The notes: generated from the letters alone by a model not told the origin. A DNA stretch of 64,000 bases from an uncultured Hyphomicrobiales bacterium (GCA_943908365.1 CALTTH010000013.1:7850-71849), one strand, 5' to 3'. Counted from the stretch's first letter, positions 53,108 to 62,102 are shown. Made by a program: numbers and translations.

Positions 53108-54433
53108 ATGCCGCAGTCCAGCGATACGATCTATGCCGTCTCAAGTGGCTCTTTACCGGCCGGCGTTGCCGTCATCCGGATCAGCGGACCCAACGCGATT
53201 GAGGCGCTGCGTAGTCTTGCAGGCGATAACTTACCAGTGCCCCGCCAGGCAGCTCTCAAAACGATTCGTGGCCGAAACAGCGACATCATTGATCAAGCGC
53301 TCGTGCTACTATTTCCAGCGCCGAACTCTTTCACCGGCGAAGATTGCGTCGAACTCCAGGTCCATGGAAGTCGAGCGGTGGTGTCGGCGATCTCCAATCT
53401 CCTTGATCAACGGCAGGGTGTGCGTCCGGCAGAAGCAGGAGAGTTCTCCCGCCGAGCATTCGACAATGGCAAGATGGACCTCGTTGAAGTCGAAGGCCTT
53501 GCAGACCTTTTGCAGGCTGAAACAGAAATGCAGCGCCGCTTAGCTGTCGAGCAAAGCAGCGGTCATCTCTCCAGCCTCTATGACGGTTGGGCATCGCAGC
53601 TCACCCGCTGCCGGGCATTGATCGAAGCAGAACTGGATTTCGCCGACGAGGACGATGTGCCGGATTCCGTGGCCGTTCAAGTGTGGGCTAAGGTTGGCGA
53701 GCTTGAGAGAGATCTTGCAACCCACTTGACGCATGGATCAAGCTCCGAAATCATCCGCGACGGTTTCAAAGTTGCCTTGGTGGGTGCGCCGAATGTTGGC
53801 AAGTCCAGTCTGATGAATGCGCTCAGCGGGCGTGATGTCGCGATTGTCACGGATGTTGCAGGCACGACTCGAGACGTTCTCAGCGTTGATCTCGATCTAA
53901 ATGGGTATCTTGTGACGCTCTTTGACACGGCAGGGCTGCGTGATGCGACGGATGTGGTCGAGAGGGAAGGTATTCGACGGGCCCAGGTGACAGCCCAGGC
54001 CGCCGACTTGGTTCTTCACCTTCGTGATATCGATTCGTCTCCGCAACAAATGGTGATTGAGAAGAATTCTGATGCGCTTTCGGTTATCACAAAGGCCGAT
54101 CTTCATCCACAATTCGGCAATGTGCCGGACAATGTTCTTATCTCTGCAAAGACAGGATATGGCTTAGAGCTGTTGAAAGCCGCCATCAGCGATCGCATCA
54201 AGCAGCGCGTTGGAGCAGCCAACACCCTCATGCCTGCACGCTCTCGACACAAAAAACGACTTGAAGAGACGCTGGAGTATGTTAGGGAAGCGCTGAAGTC
54301 AGAGGGTATGGAACTGGCGATCCGTTCCGAGTACCTTCGTCTTGCCGCCACGTCCTTGGGACGGATAACCGGCAGGGTGGATGTCGAAGATTTGCTCGGC
54401 GTCATATTTTCCGAATTTTGCATCGGTAAGTGA
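53108..54433 (+). CDS. mnmE: tRNA uridine-5-carboxymethylaminomethyl GTPase MnmE
   Basis: 441 aa. The N-terminal folate-binding domain is followed by the inserted G domain (GAPNVGKSSLMNAL near 222-235, DVAGTTRDVL, DTAGL, NKXD-like ITKAD) and the C-terminal helix ending in FCIGK, whose Cys is the MnmE hallmark. With MnmG it modifies U34 of certain tRNAs. The TGA is part of parS-like site 4; mnmG follows 50 bp later. Confidence 0.97.
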   Translation: MPQSSDTIYAVSSGSLPAGVAVIRISGPNAIEALRSLAGDNLPVPRQAALKTIRGRNSDIIDQALVLLFPAPNSFTGEDCVELQVHGSRAVVSAISNLLDQRQGVRPAEAGEFSRRAFDNGKMDLVEVEGLADLLQAETEMQRRLAVEQSSGHLSSLYDGWASQLTRCRALIEAELDFADEDDVPDSVAVQVWAKVGELERDLATHLTHGSSSEIIRDGFKVALVGAPNVGKSSLMNALSGRDVAIVTDVAGTTRDVLSVDLDLNGYLVTLFDTAGLRDATDVVEREGIRRAQVTAQAADLVLHLRDIDSSPQQMVIEKNSDALSVITKADLHPQFGNVPDNVLISAKTGYGLELLKAAISDRIKQRVGAANTLMPARSRHKKRLEETLEYVREALKSEGMELAIRSEYLRLAATSLGRITGRVDVEDLLGVIFSEFCIGK

Positions 54434-54446
54434 TTCACGTGAAACA
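54431..54446 (-). promoter_or_regulatory. parS-like ParB site 4
   Basis: Plus strand TGATTCACGTGAAACA, 15 of 16 matches to parS. Read on the minus strand it is identical to site 3. The changed half has GATTC/GAATC (GANTC) and lies on the left, so it again faces oriC. Its first three bases are the mnmE stop codon. Confidence 0.88.
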
Positions 54447-54483
54447 ATGGGTGTGACACACCCGGTTCAGGGCTGGAAGTTCG

Positions 54484-56361
54484 ATGGTTTATGATGTCGT
54501 CGTCATTGGTGGTGGCCATGCAGGCAGCGAGGCAGCTGCAGCAGCTGCGCGTTACGGTGCGCGCACAGTGCTCCTCACTCATAAGCGCGAAACGATCGGC
54601 GTCATGTCCTGCAATCCTGCGATTGGTGGATTGGGGAAAGGCCATCTGGTACGGGAGATCGATGCACTTGATGGTCTGATGGGGCGCGTGGCGGACGCCG
54701 GTGGCATTCAGTTTCGCATGCTGAATCGCAAGAAAGGGCCAGCTGTACGCGGCCCGCGGACGCAGGCCGATCGCCGTCTTTATCGCGAAGCGATGCAAAA
54801 AGAAATTTCCAGCATCGTGAACCTCGACATTATTGAGGGCGACGCTTTCGATATCGACATTGAAAATGGTGAGATCAGAGCGGTTGTTCTCGCAGGCGGT
54901 CGTCATGTTCCTTGCCGTGCCGTCGTCCTGACCACCGGCACATTTCTCCGCGGTCTTATTCATATCGGTTCCGAAAAGATTCCAGCGGGTCGTGTTGGTG
55001 AAAATCCCTCAATGGGACTTTCCGAAACCCTCCTCCGCGCAGGCTTCACGCTTGGACGGCTGAAAACTGGCACCCCTGCCCGGCTCGACGGTCGTACGAT
55101 TGATTGGGCTGCTTTGGACAAGCAAGGACCGGACGAAAATCCCGTCCCCTTTTCGTTCATGACGGATCGCATTACCAATCCTCAGATCGAATGCGGCGTG
55201 ACGCGCACGACGCCAGAAAGCCATAAGATCATTCATGACAATATTCATCTCTCAGCCATGTATTCCGGTCAGATCGAGGGCGTGGGTCCGAGATATTGCC
55301 CGTCCATTGAAGATAAGATTGTTCGCTTCGGAGAGCGCGACGGACATCAAATCTTCTTGGAGCCGGAAGGTCTTGACGATCACACCGTCTATCCGAACGG
55401 CATATCCACCTCGCTGCCTGCGCATGTGCAGGACGCTTTCATTCATTCTATTCCTGGGCTTGAGACCGTAAATATTCTCCAGCCTGGCTACGCGATCGAA
55501 TATGATTATGTCGACCCAAGAGAACTCAAGCCCTCTCTCGAGTGCCGGAAGATCCCTGGCCTCTTTTTAGCCGGTCAGATCAATGGAACGACGGGCTATG
55601 AGGAAGCTGGCGCTCAGGGGCTCGTTGCCGGTCTCAACGCGGCGCGGCTCGCTGGTGGCGTCGACGCGCATATTTTCAGTCGGACCGACTCCTATATCGG
55701 GGTTATGATCGATGACCTAACGTCCAAGGGCGTGACAGAGCCTTATCGCATGTTCACGTCGCGCGCTGAGTATAGACTCTCGCTACGTGTCGATAATGCC
55801 GATCTCAGATTGACGCCTCTTGGGCTGAGAACGGGGATTGTCGGATCGGAGCGCGGGAGGAGGTTCTCTGAGTATCTCGACGCCCTGGATCGGGGCAGGT
55901 CGTTACTCAAGGACTTGGCGATCACCCCAACTCAAGCAGCAAAGCAAGGGCTCAAGCTCAATCAGGATGGCCAGCGCCGCAGTGCTTACGAGTTGCTTGC
56001 CTATCCCGACATGTCGATTGAGGCGTTGAAACCTATCTGGCCAGTTCTGGGAGAACTTGCTCCGCGCGTTGCCGAAGTTCTGGAAATTGAGGCAAGTTAC
56101 GCAGTTTATATGCAGCGCCAAAGCGCCGATATTATCGACATCAAGCGTGATGAAGACCGACTAATCCCGGAAGATTTTGATTTTGCCAGCCTGTCCGGCC
56201 TGTCGAACGAACTGAAGCAGAAGCTGCTGTCAGCGAAACCTATCAATATCGCACAAGCCGGGCGGGTCGATGGAATGACGCCGGCGGCGATCTCGCTCAT
56301 CCTTGCTTTGGTAAAAAAAGGGACTTATACGCGAACAGAGAAAACCCGCGTACATCCCTGA
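54484..56361 (+). CDS. mnmG: tRNA uridine-5-carboxymethylaminomethyl enzyme MnmG (GidA)
   Basis: 625 aa FAD enzyme. The dinucleotide fold VVIGGGHAGSEAAAAAARYG starts at residue 6. CNPAIGGLGKGHLVREIDAL and GQINGTTGYEEAGAQGLVAG are MnmG signatures. The C-terminal helical domain binds MnmE. Partner of the upstream mnmE; rsmG follows 11 bp later. Confidence 0.97.
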   Translation: MVYDVVVIGGGHAGSEAAAAAARYGARTVLLTHKRETIGVMSCNPAIGGLGKGHLVREIDALDGLMGRVADAGGIQFRMLNRKKGPAVRGPRTQADRRLYREAMQKEISSIVNLDIIEGDAFDIDIENGEIRAVVLAGGRHVPCRAVVLTTGTFLRGLIHIGSEKIPAGRVGENPSMGLSETLLRAGFTLGRLKTGTPARLDGRTIDWAALDKQGPDENPVPFSFMTDRITNPQIECGVTRTTPESHKIIHDNIHLSAMYSGQIEGVGPRYCPSIEDKIVRFGERDGHQIFLEPEGLDDHTVYPNGISTSLPAHVQDAFIHSIPGLETVNILQPGYAIEYDYVDPRELKPSLECRKIPGLFLAGQINGTTGYEEAGAQGLVAGLNAARLAGGVDAHIFSRTDSYIGVMIDDLTSKGVTEPYRMFTSRAEYRLSLRVDNADLRLTPLGLRTGIVGSERGRRFSEYLDALDRGRSLLKDLAITPTQAAKQGLKLNQDGQRRSAYELLAYPDMSIEALKPIWPVLGELAPRVAEVLEIEASYAVYMQRQSADIIDIKRDEDRLIPEDFDFASLSGLSNELKQKLLSAKPINIAQAGRVDGMTPAAISLILALVKKGTYTRTEKTRVHP

Positions 56362-56372
56362 CGAGTCCCATT

Positions 56373-56990
56373 ATGACGTTAAACGGCCAAAGTGTTTCAC
56401 GTGAAACACAGGAGCGGCTCGAACATTTCGTTGAGCTTTTCAAGAAATGGAATGCAACGACAAATCTCGTTGCTCCCTCAACATTGAAGGACCTGTGGTC
56501 CCGGCACGTCGCTGATAGTGCCCAGATCTTCCAGCTGGCACCTAAGCCTCAAACCTGGGTCGATCTGGGCAGCGGCGGCGGATTTCCAGGTGTGATAACC
56601 GCTATTTTCCTTGCGGAGCACCAGGATGGCTGGGTCCATCTCGTTGAAAGCAATCACAAGAAGGCTGCCTTTCTGCGTGTCGCATTATCTGAAACGGGCG
56701 CTCGCGGGACAGTTCACCCCCTCCGGATTGAATCAGCACCAGATGCTATTGGTCTGTGTGATGCGGTATCGGCACGCGCTTTGGCAGATCTGGACCTTCT
56801 TCTTTCCTATATCCATCCTTGGGCTCAGAAAAACGATCTTCTTAAAGCCTACCTCAATAAAGGCCGGGATTATGAGGCGGAGGTAACGAAAGCCCGTGGT
56901 CGATGGTCGTTTGATCTGCTAAAACATCGAAGTGCAGTCGATGAAGACTCGGTCGTTCTCGAGATTCACAACTTGTCGACAAAGCGCTGA
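56373..56990 (+). CDS. rsmG: 16S rRNA (guanine-527-N7) methyltransferase RsmG (GidB)
   Basis: 205 aa SAM methyltransferase. The SAM loop WVDLGSGGGFPGV is at about 62-74, and LVESNHKKAAFL follows. The N-terminal SVSRETQERLEHF is encoded across a perfect parS. Between mnmG and parA (24 bp before the parA start). Confidence 0.96.
   Translation: MTLNGQSVSRETQERLEHFVELFKKWNATTNLVAPSTLKDLWSRHVADSAQIFQLAPKPQTWVDLGSGGGFPGVITAIFLAEHQDGWVHLVESNHKKAAFLRVALSETGARGTVHPLRIESAPDAIGLCDAVSARALADLDLLLSYIHPWAQKNDLLKAYLNKGRDYEAEVTKARGRWSFDLLKHRSAVDEDSVVLEIHNLSTKR
56393..56408. promoter_or_regulatory. parS (perfect palindrome), site 5
   Basis: TGTTTCACGTGAAACA, 16 of 16, inside the rsmG coding sequence about 0.6 kb upstream of parA. 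The strongest ParB site of the window by sequence, and the only one without a GANTC sequence. Confidence 0.95.
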
Positions 56991-57014
56991 TTTTTGAAAG
57001 CCAGGTGCTTCACC

Positions 57015-57806
57015 ATGTCTGATAAGAACCGGATCATTACGATAGCAAACCAGAAGGGTGGTGTGGGTAAGACCACCACCGCGATTAATCTGGCAACCGC
57101 GCTTGCCGCCATTGGCGAGCGCGTTCTAGTGGTGGATCTCGATCCGCAGGGTAACGCCAGTACCGGCCTCGGTATTGATCGCAGAGAGAGAAAGCTATCG
57201 TCCTACGACCTGCTCGTCGGCGCAAACAGTGTCGCTGAAGTGGCGGTGCCGACAGCAGTTCCAAACCTCGATATTATTCCGTCGACAATGGATCTTCTTG
57301 GCTTCGAAATGGAAGTCGCGAATGCGGCGAACCGCGTTTTCCTGCTTCGTAACGCGTTGCGTAGCCCGGAAGCGATGGCCTATTCCTACATTCTGCTGGA
57401 CTGCCCGCCTTCTTTCAATCTGCTGACCATGAACGCCATGGCGACAGCCCATTCGGTGCTTGTGCCACTTCAATGCGAGTTTTTTGCACTCGAAGGCCTT
57501 AGCCAGTTGCTTGATACGGTCAATCAGATCCGCGGTACTGTAAATCCCGGTCTCGATATCCAAGGTATTGTGTTGACGATGTTCGATGCGCGCAACAATC
57601 TTGCGCAGCAGGTCGTAAACGATGTACGCACCCATCTGGGTGATAAGGTTTACCATACGCTCATTCCGCGAAATGTTCGTGTGTCGGAAGCGCCGTCCTA
57701 TGGTAAGCCTGCCATCCTGTATGATTTGAAGTGCGCCGGCAGCCAAGCCTATTTGCAGCTCGCCTCGGAGGTTATTCAGAGAGAACGGCTGCGCAGGGCT
57801 GCCTGA
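57015..57806 (+). CDS. parA: chromosome partitioning ATPase ParA
   Basis: 263 aa from ATG at 57015 (MSDKNRIITIANQKGGVGKT). Deviant Walker A KGGVGKTT at 14-21, with the signature Lys15. DLDPQGNASTGLG is the A' motif and YILLDCPPSFN is Walker B. Lacks an N-terminal HTH, so it is the chromosomal type. Drives ParB-parS segregation. parB follows 31 bp later. Confidence 0.96.
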   Translation: MSDKNRIITIANQKGGVGKTTTAINLATALAAIGERVLVVDLDPQGNASTGLGIDRRERKLSSYDLLVGANSVAEVAVPTAVPNLDIIPSTMDLLGFEMEVANAANRVFLLRNALRSPEAMAYSYILLDCPPSFNLLTMNAMATAHSVLVPLQCEFFALEGLSQLLDTVNQIRGTVNPGLDIQGIVLTMFDARNNLAQQVVNDVRTHLGDKVYHTLIPRNVRVSEAPSYGKPAILYDLKCAGSQAYLQLASEVIQRERLRRAA

Positions 57807-57837
57807 AGCGCTACTGACCTGCAATATGGAGTATAGT

Positions 57838-58719
57838 ATGAGTGATGATCTCTCCAAGCGTCGCCTTGGTCGCGGTCTTGCAGCCTTGATTGGCGAGATG
57901 GATCAGCCCCTCCCCGTGGGCGAGCCTCAGCGGGCAATCAGTGCCGACCGAACGGTGCCGATCGAGTTTATCGCTCGCAGCCCACGCAACCCTCGTCGTC
58001 ATTTTGATGAAAGCGAACTCCAGGATCTCGCTGCCTCCATTCGGCAGCACGGGATCGTGCAGCCTGTCGTGGTGCGCACCGTTGAGCAGAACCGCTTTGA
58101 AATTATTGCCGGCGAACGTCGCTGGCGCGCAGCCCAGCTCGCCGGCTTTACCGAAGTTCCGGTGATTGTCCGCGACGTCGACGATCGCACTGCGCTTGAA
58201 CTCGCTATTGTCGAGAACGTTCAGCGATCCGATCTTAATCCCCTCGAAGAAGCGCTGGGCTACGAGCAGCTGATTGCCGAGCATGGCTATACGCAAAACG
58301 ATCTTGGGGAGATTATTGGCAAAAGCCGTAGTCATGTGGCGAACAGCCTGCGCCTGTTAAAGCTACCTGATCCTGTCCGCGACATGCTGTCGGAAGGCTC
58401 TCTTTCGGCCGGCCATGCCCGTGCGCTTGTCTCCACGTCTGATCCGACCACGCTGGCAAAGACGATCGTGTCGAAAGGCCTTTCGGTTCGGGATGCCGAA
58501 CGCATTGCGCAGAATGATATCAGATCCCAGCTCGATCCCGTGCACGCGCGCAAGCCGGAGAAAGATTCTGACACGGTCGCGTTGGAGCGGACGCTGTCGG
58601 ACGCCCTTGGCCTTGACGTAGCGATCAGCCACAAGGGCAATGGTGGACAGGTGCGGATTAACTACAAAACACTTGAGCAACTCGAAGCCGTTTGCCGCCT
58701 TCTGGAGAAACGCGGTTAA
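57838..58719 (+). CDS. parB: chromosome partitioning protein ParB
   Basis: 293 aa. The N-terminal LGRGLAALIG (10-19) is the ParA-activating segment. GERRWRAAQLAG (92-103) and ENVQRSDLNPLEEA (126-139) are the CTP-binding motifs; the HTH TQNDLGEIIGKSRSHVANSL follows. The C-terminal dimer part ends in RLLEKRG. GGAG 6 bases before the ATG at 57838. Probable binder of the five parS sites described here. Confidence 0.96.
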   Translation: MSDDLSKRRLGRGLAALIGEMDQPLPVGEPQRAISADRTVPIEFIARSPRNPRRHFDESELQDLAASIRQHGIVQPVVVRTVEQNRFEIIAGERRWRAAQLAGFTEVPVIVRDVDDRTALELAIVENVQRSDLNPLEEALGYEQLIAEHGYTQNDLGEIIGKSRSHVANSLRLLKLPDPVRDMLSEGSLSAGHARALVSTSDPTTLAKTIVSKGLSVRDAERIAQNDIRSQLDPVHARKPEKDSDTVALERTLSDALGLDVAISHKGNGGQVRINYKTLEQLEAVCRLLEKRG

Positions 58720-59143
58720 CGAAACCGAGCAATTCGCTAAATTATTGATATCTATATTTTTTCATGGGTCGCCTTTGTTCAGGCGACTTATCATACACCA
58801 ATGAGGGATCGTGAGTTATCACCATGCCAGATCCTACCTCAAGGGCGGCGATCAGCGTCAATCTCAATCGTCCCCGGTCCCATCGCGCCGGTGGGAGCTA
58901 GCTTAAATGCAGTGTGAGAAGGTACGGCCTCCCAAAGAGATATGCGTCGGACTTCTCTTTCGCGTTTGAAAGAAGGGAATCCAGACGACTGGATGCTTGC
59001 GAAGAGAAGTGTCGCTTCACCCTGCAATAGGCTGCTCACAGCTACGCCTTGAGATTGCACTACTGCATCAACTAAAGATTATCAGGCTGTGGATGTCGCT
59101 AAGACGGTATCCGACGTGAGGCCGCTTTTTCAAAAAGGACGTC
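58720..59143. other. 424-bp gap after parB with a long stem-loop structure
   Basis: No gene is supported. A 73-aa minus-strand frame (59060-58839) lacks family similarity. ACTTCTCTTTCGC (58951-58963) pairs with GCGAAGAGAAGT (58999-59010) except for one bulged T, enclosing a perfect small hairpin (ATCCAG-ACGA-CTGGAT, 58979-58994). It could be a structured RNA or the scar of a rearrangement. No known RNA family was recognised. Confidence 0.35.
58768..58787 (+). terminator. possible terminator of parAB
   Basis: GTCGCC and GGCGAC, 6-bp stem with 8-base loop TTTGTTCA, 49 bp after parB. No real T-run follows, so it is weak. Confidence 0.4.
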
Positions 59144-59344
59144 TCAGAAATCGATGGCGCGACCGTTGATCTCGTAGTCTCCAAAGCGCACCGGTTCGGC
59201 GCCACCGCGGCCACCGGTCTCGGGTGGAAGCTTGAGCTGGTCTGCGTTGCGGCGGCGTTCTTCCGCCTCCTTCAATGCGCGTTGGGCTGCAGGCGAGAGA
59301 ACTTTGCTGTCCATGTTCGCATTATCGTTATCGGCGTTCTGCAT
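59144..59344 (-). CDS. SdhAF4-like succinate dehydrogenase assembly factor (DUF1674)
   Basis: 66 aa from ATG at 59344. The C-terminal signature TGGRGGAEPVRFGDYEINGR followed by AIDF is that of DUF1674, the family of mitochondrial SDHAF4, which protects flavinylated SdhA. The middle is Glu/Arg-rich (AQRALKEAEERRRNADQL). AGGG lies 8 bases before this ATG; a GTG at 59362 would add 6 residues. Divergent from htpX. Confidence 0.88.
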   Translation of the reverse strand: MQNADNDNANMDSKVLSPAAQRALKEAEERRRNADQLKLPPETGGRGGAEPVRFGDYEINGRAIDF

Positions 59345-59462
59345 GGGCTTCACCCTCGTCACGGCATATTGAAAACCAATTCCTCATAACCAGATTATAG
59401 AAAACTGTCCGCTTTGATAAGTCTTTGCGGGTCTTTTCATCGCTTTTTGACGGAGATGCTGG

Positions 59463-60422
59463 ATGAATCTGATGCGTACGGCCATGCTGTTGGCCTTCAT
59501 GACAGCCCTCTTCATGGGCGTCGGATTTTTGATCGGCGGCAAGGGCGGAATGATGATCGCCCTGGTGATTGCGGCGGGTATGAATCTGTTTTCCTACTGG
59601 AACTCCGACAAAATGGTGCTGTCCGCCTATCGCGCTCAGGAAGTGGATGAGCGCAACGCGCCGGAGCTCTTTCACATGATCCGGGATCTGTCCCAGAATG
59701 CCGGACTGCCAATGCCGAGGGTCTATGTCTATGACAACCCGCAGCCGAATGCATTTGCGACGGGTCGCAATCCGGAGAATGCAGCGGTGGCTGCGTCCAC
59801 CGGACTAATGGAAATGCTGACGCCGCAGGAAGTCGCCGGCGTTATGGCGCATGAGCTGGCGCATATCCAGAATCGCGACACATTGACGATGACGATCACC
59901 GCAACGCTTGCCGGCGCAATATCGATGCTCGGCAACTTTGCTTTCTTCTTCGGCGGAAATCGCGAAAACAACAATCCGCTCGGGTTCATCGGCGTTCTCG
60001 TGGCAATGATCGTCGCACCTCTTGCCGCCATGCTGGTGCAGATGGCAATTAGCCGCACGCGGGAATATTCGGCGGACCGTCGCGGCGCTGAAATCTGCGG
60101 CAATCCAATATGGCTTGCCTCCGCCTTGCAGAAGATTGCAGGTGCTGCTCAGCACATCCATAACAACGATGCGGAGCGCAATCCGGCGACGGCGCATATG
60201 TTCATCATCAATCCGCTGTCCGGCGAGCGGATGGACAACCTCTTCTCCACGCACCCGAATACGGAAAACCGTATCGCGGCGCTTCATGAGATGTCGCAAG
60301 GCTTCGGCCAACCATCGACGTATCAGCCAACAAGTGCTAAGGCCGTGCGCAAATCACGCTCTGTGCCGACGACTGGTCCCGGGCGTGGCACTGACACGTC
60401 TCACAAAGGTCCCTGGTCTTGA
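59463..60422 (+). CDS. htpX: zinc metalloprotease HtpX
   Basis: 319 aa inner-membrane M48 peptidase in membrane-protein quality control. Helices at about 5-22 and 24-42, then VMAHELAHIQNRDT with the HExxH motif (near 139-143), two more helices at about 150-200, and EYSADRRGAEI with the third zinc ligand. The C-terminus has THPNTENRIAAL. Overlaps rsmB by 4 bp. Confidence 0.95.
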   Translation: MNLMRTAMLLAFMTALFMGVGFLIGGKGGMMIALVIAAGMNLFSYWNSDKMVLSAYRAQEVDERNAPELFHMIRDLSQNAGLPMPRVYVYDNPQPNAFATGRNPENAAVAASTGLMEMLTPQEVAGVMAHELAHIQNRDTLTMTITATLAGAISMLGNFAFFFGGNRENNNPLGFIGVLVAMIVAPLAAMLVQMAISRTREYSADRRGAEICGNPIWLASALQKIAGAAQHIHNNDAERNPATAHMFIINPLSGERMDNLFSTHPNTENRIAALHEMSQGFGQPSTYQPTSAKAVRKSRSVPTTGPGRGTDTSHKGPWS

Positions 60423-61804
60423 CATCACCCAACGCCCCTGCCCGGCCAAAATTCAAAAAGATAAAGCCAGCGTCTTCGGACGCTGGCGGGCCAGGTGGGG
60501 AATGGAAACCGGGCCTTTCCGCCCGTATGGCGGCGGCCAAGATCATCTCTGCCGTTATCGACAAGAAGACGTCTCTTGATGGAATGATGGATGCCGAGCA
60601 CGGCAATCCTGCCTACCGTTCTCTCAATCTTGCCGATCGGGCTCTGGTGCGGGCCATCGTCAACAGTGCGCTCCGCCACCTGCCGAGGATTGAAACTGCC
60701 ATCTCGATGATGTTGGACGGACCGCTGCCACAAGGCGCGCGATCCCTGCATCATGTTCTGGTGGTTGCGGTCGCGCAGATGCTCTATCTCGACGTCCCTG
60801 ATCACTCCGCCGTCGATCTGGCCGTGGAACAGGCGCACCGCGATCCGCGCAACAAGCGCTTCGTCAAGCTGGTGAATGCTGTCTTGCGCCGACTCGGCCG
60901 CGAGAAGGATGCGGTCATGGCGGCCATCGACGCAGTGCCGGTTCTTCCAGACTGGTTCTACAACAGGCTGGTGAAATCCTATGGTGAGGAGGCCGCCTCG
61001 CGCATCGCCGCCTCGCAGCTTCTTCCCTCTTCGATCGATGTGACGGTAAAGTCTGATCCGGATCATTGGGCCAAGGAACTGAATGGAACCGTGTTGCCAA
61101 ATGGCAGTGTGCGTCTGGGTTCTTTTGAAGGACAGGTTTCAGCGCTTCCCGGTTTCGCCGAAGGAGAATGGTGGGTTCAGGACTTTTCGGCCAGCATGCC
61201 CGTGCGCCTTATGGGAGACTTGAAGGGCAAGCGCGTTGCCGATCTCTGCGCGGCACCCGGCGGCAAGACCGCCCAGCTTGTCCTGGCCGGTGCCAAGGTG
61301 ACGGCACTCGATCAGTCCGGCAACCGCCTGAAGCGGCTTCGCTCAAACCTCGAGCGCCTTGGATTCGAAGCCGAAACGATTGAAGCCAACATGCTCAAAT
61401 ATCAGCCGGACGAGCTGTTTGATACCGTCCTTCTCGATGCGCCCTGTTCCTCCACCGGCACCATGCGCAAGCATCCCGATGTCAGCTGGACGAAGGACGA
61501 GAAGGACATCGCCAAACTGGCCACGCTCCAGGAGCAGATGCTGCGTCAGGCACTGACGCTGGTCAAAGATGGGGGGATGATCGTCTTCTCCAACTGCTCT
61601 CTCGACCCTCTAGAGGGCGAGGAGATGGTGGCGCGCGTCCTGGCATCCGACAGCAACCTCGAACGTGTTCCCGTCGAAGCGAAGGATCTGCCGGGTATGG
61701 AGATTGCCATCAACGGCGACGGCGATCTGCGCACGACGCCGGACATGTTCGGCGGTGTCGATGGCTTCTACGCGACTGTTCTGCGTAAACGTTCCCACGC
61801 CTAA
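60419..61804 (+). CDS. rsmB: 16S rRNA (cytosine-5) methyltransferase, RsmB family
   Basis: 461 aa. N-terminal NusB-like domain (about 40-175), then a Rossmann methyltransferase: DLCAAPGGKTAQLVLAG (SAM), LLDAPCSSTGTMRKHPD (motif IV with the first Cys) and VFSNCSLDPLEGEEMV (motif VI catalytic Cys). Target C967 by homology to E. coli RsmB (Sun). Coupled to htpX. Confidence 0.93.
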   Translation: MTSPNAPARPKFKKIKPASSDAGGPGGEWKPGLSARMAAAKIISAVIDKKTSLDGMMDAEHGNPAYRSLNLADRALVRAIVNSALRHLPRIETAISMMLDGPLPQGARSLHHVLVVAVAQMLYLDVPDHSAVDLAVEQAHRDPRNKRFVKLVNAVLRRLGREKDAVMAAIDAVPVLPDWFYNRLVKSYGEEAASRIAASQLLPSSIDVTVKSDPDHWAKELNGTVLPNGSVRLGSFEGQVSALPGFAEGEWWVQDFSASMPVRLMGDLKGKRVADLCAAPGGKTAQLVLAGAKVTALDQSGNRLKRLRSNLERLGFEAETIEANMLKYQPDELFDTVLLDAPCSSTGTMRKHPDVSWTKDEKDIAKLATLQEQMLRQALTLVKDGGMIVFSNCSLDPLEGEEMVARVLASDSNLERVPVEAKDLPGMEIAINGDGDLRTTPDMFGGVDGFYATVLRKRSHA

Positions 61805-61812
61805 GGCATTGA

Positions 61813-61857
61813 CGCATGTCGCGCGAAACTGCGCAGCGGTCTTGCGATAACGACAGG
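61813..61857 (-). repeat. short hairpin repeat, copy B (inverted)
   Basis: On the minus strand it reads CGTTATCGCAAGACCGCTGC and then GCAGTTTCGCGCG, matching copy A (52.9 kb) at most positions, with the same hairpin core. The remainder of the 298-bp gap to the heparinase gene is AT-rich with no gene. Confidence 0.65.
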
Positions 61858-62102
61858 CGAGGAAGAAGGCTTAAACCGATAGGAGCGAATCTGAAAGATC
61901 GCGACTGGCTTTCGAAGCGTCTCATCAGCCCCTTCTGATGTTTTTTCAGCCCCCTGATGAAGGAATGGGCGTGCGATCTGCAGTTCGGGCTCCATTCGTT
62001 TACAAAATATGAAGTTTTTTGTGAAACTTTATCGCTCTTCTTCAATAACGCTTTATATGCGTCGTCCCTAAAGCTAACTCCGCGAGGCAGGATTACAGAC
62101 GT

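Noticed and set aside
58839..59060. A 73-aa minus-strand frame after parB
   Set aside because: It overlaps the stem-loop structure, has no recognised domain and lacks a good ribosome site; left open as part of the gap.
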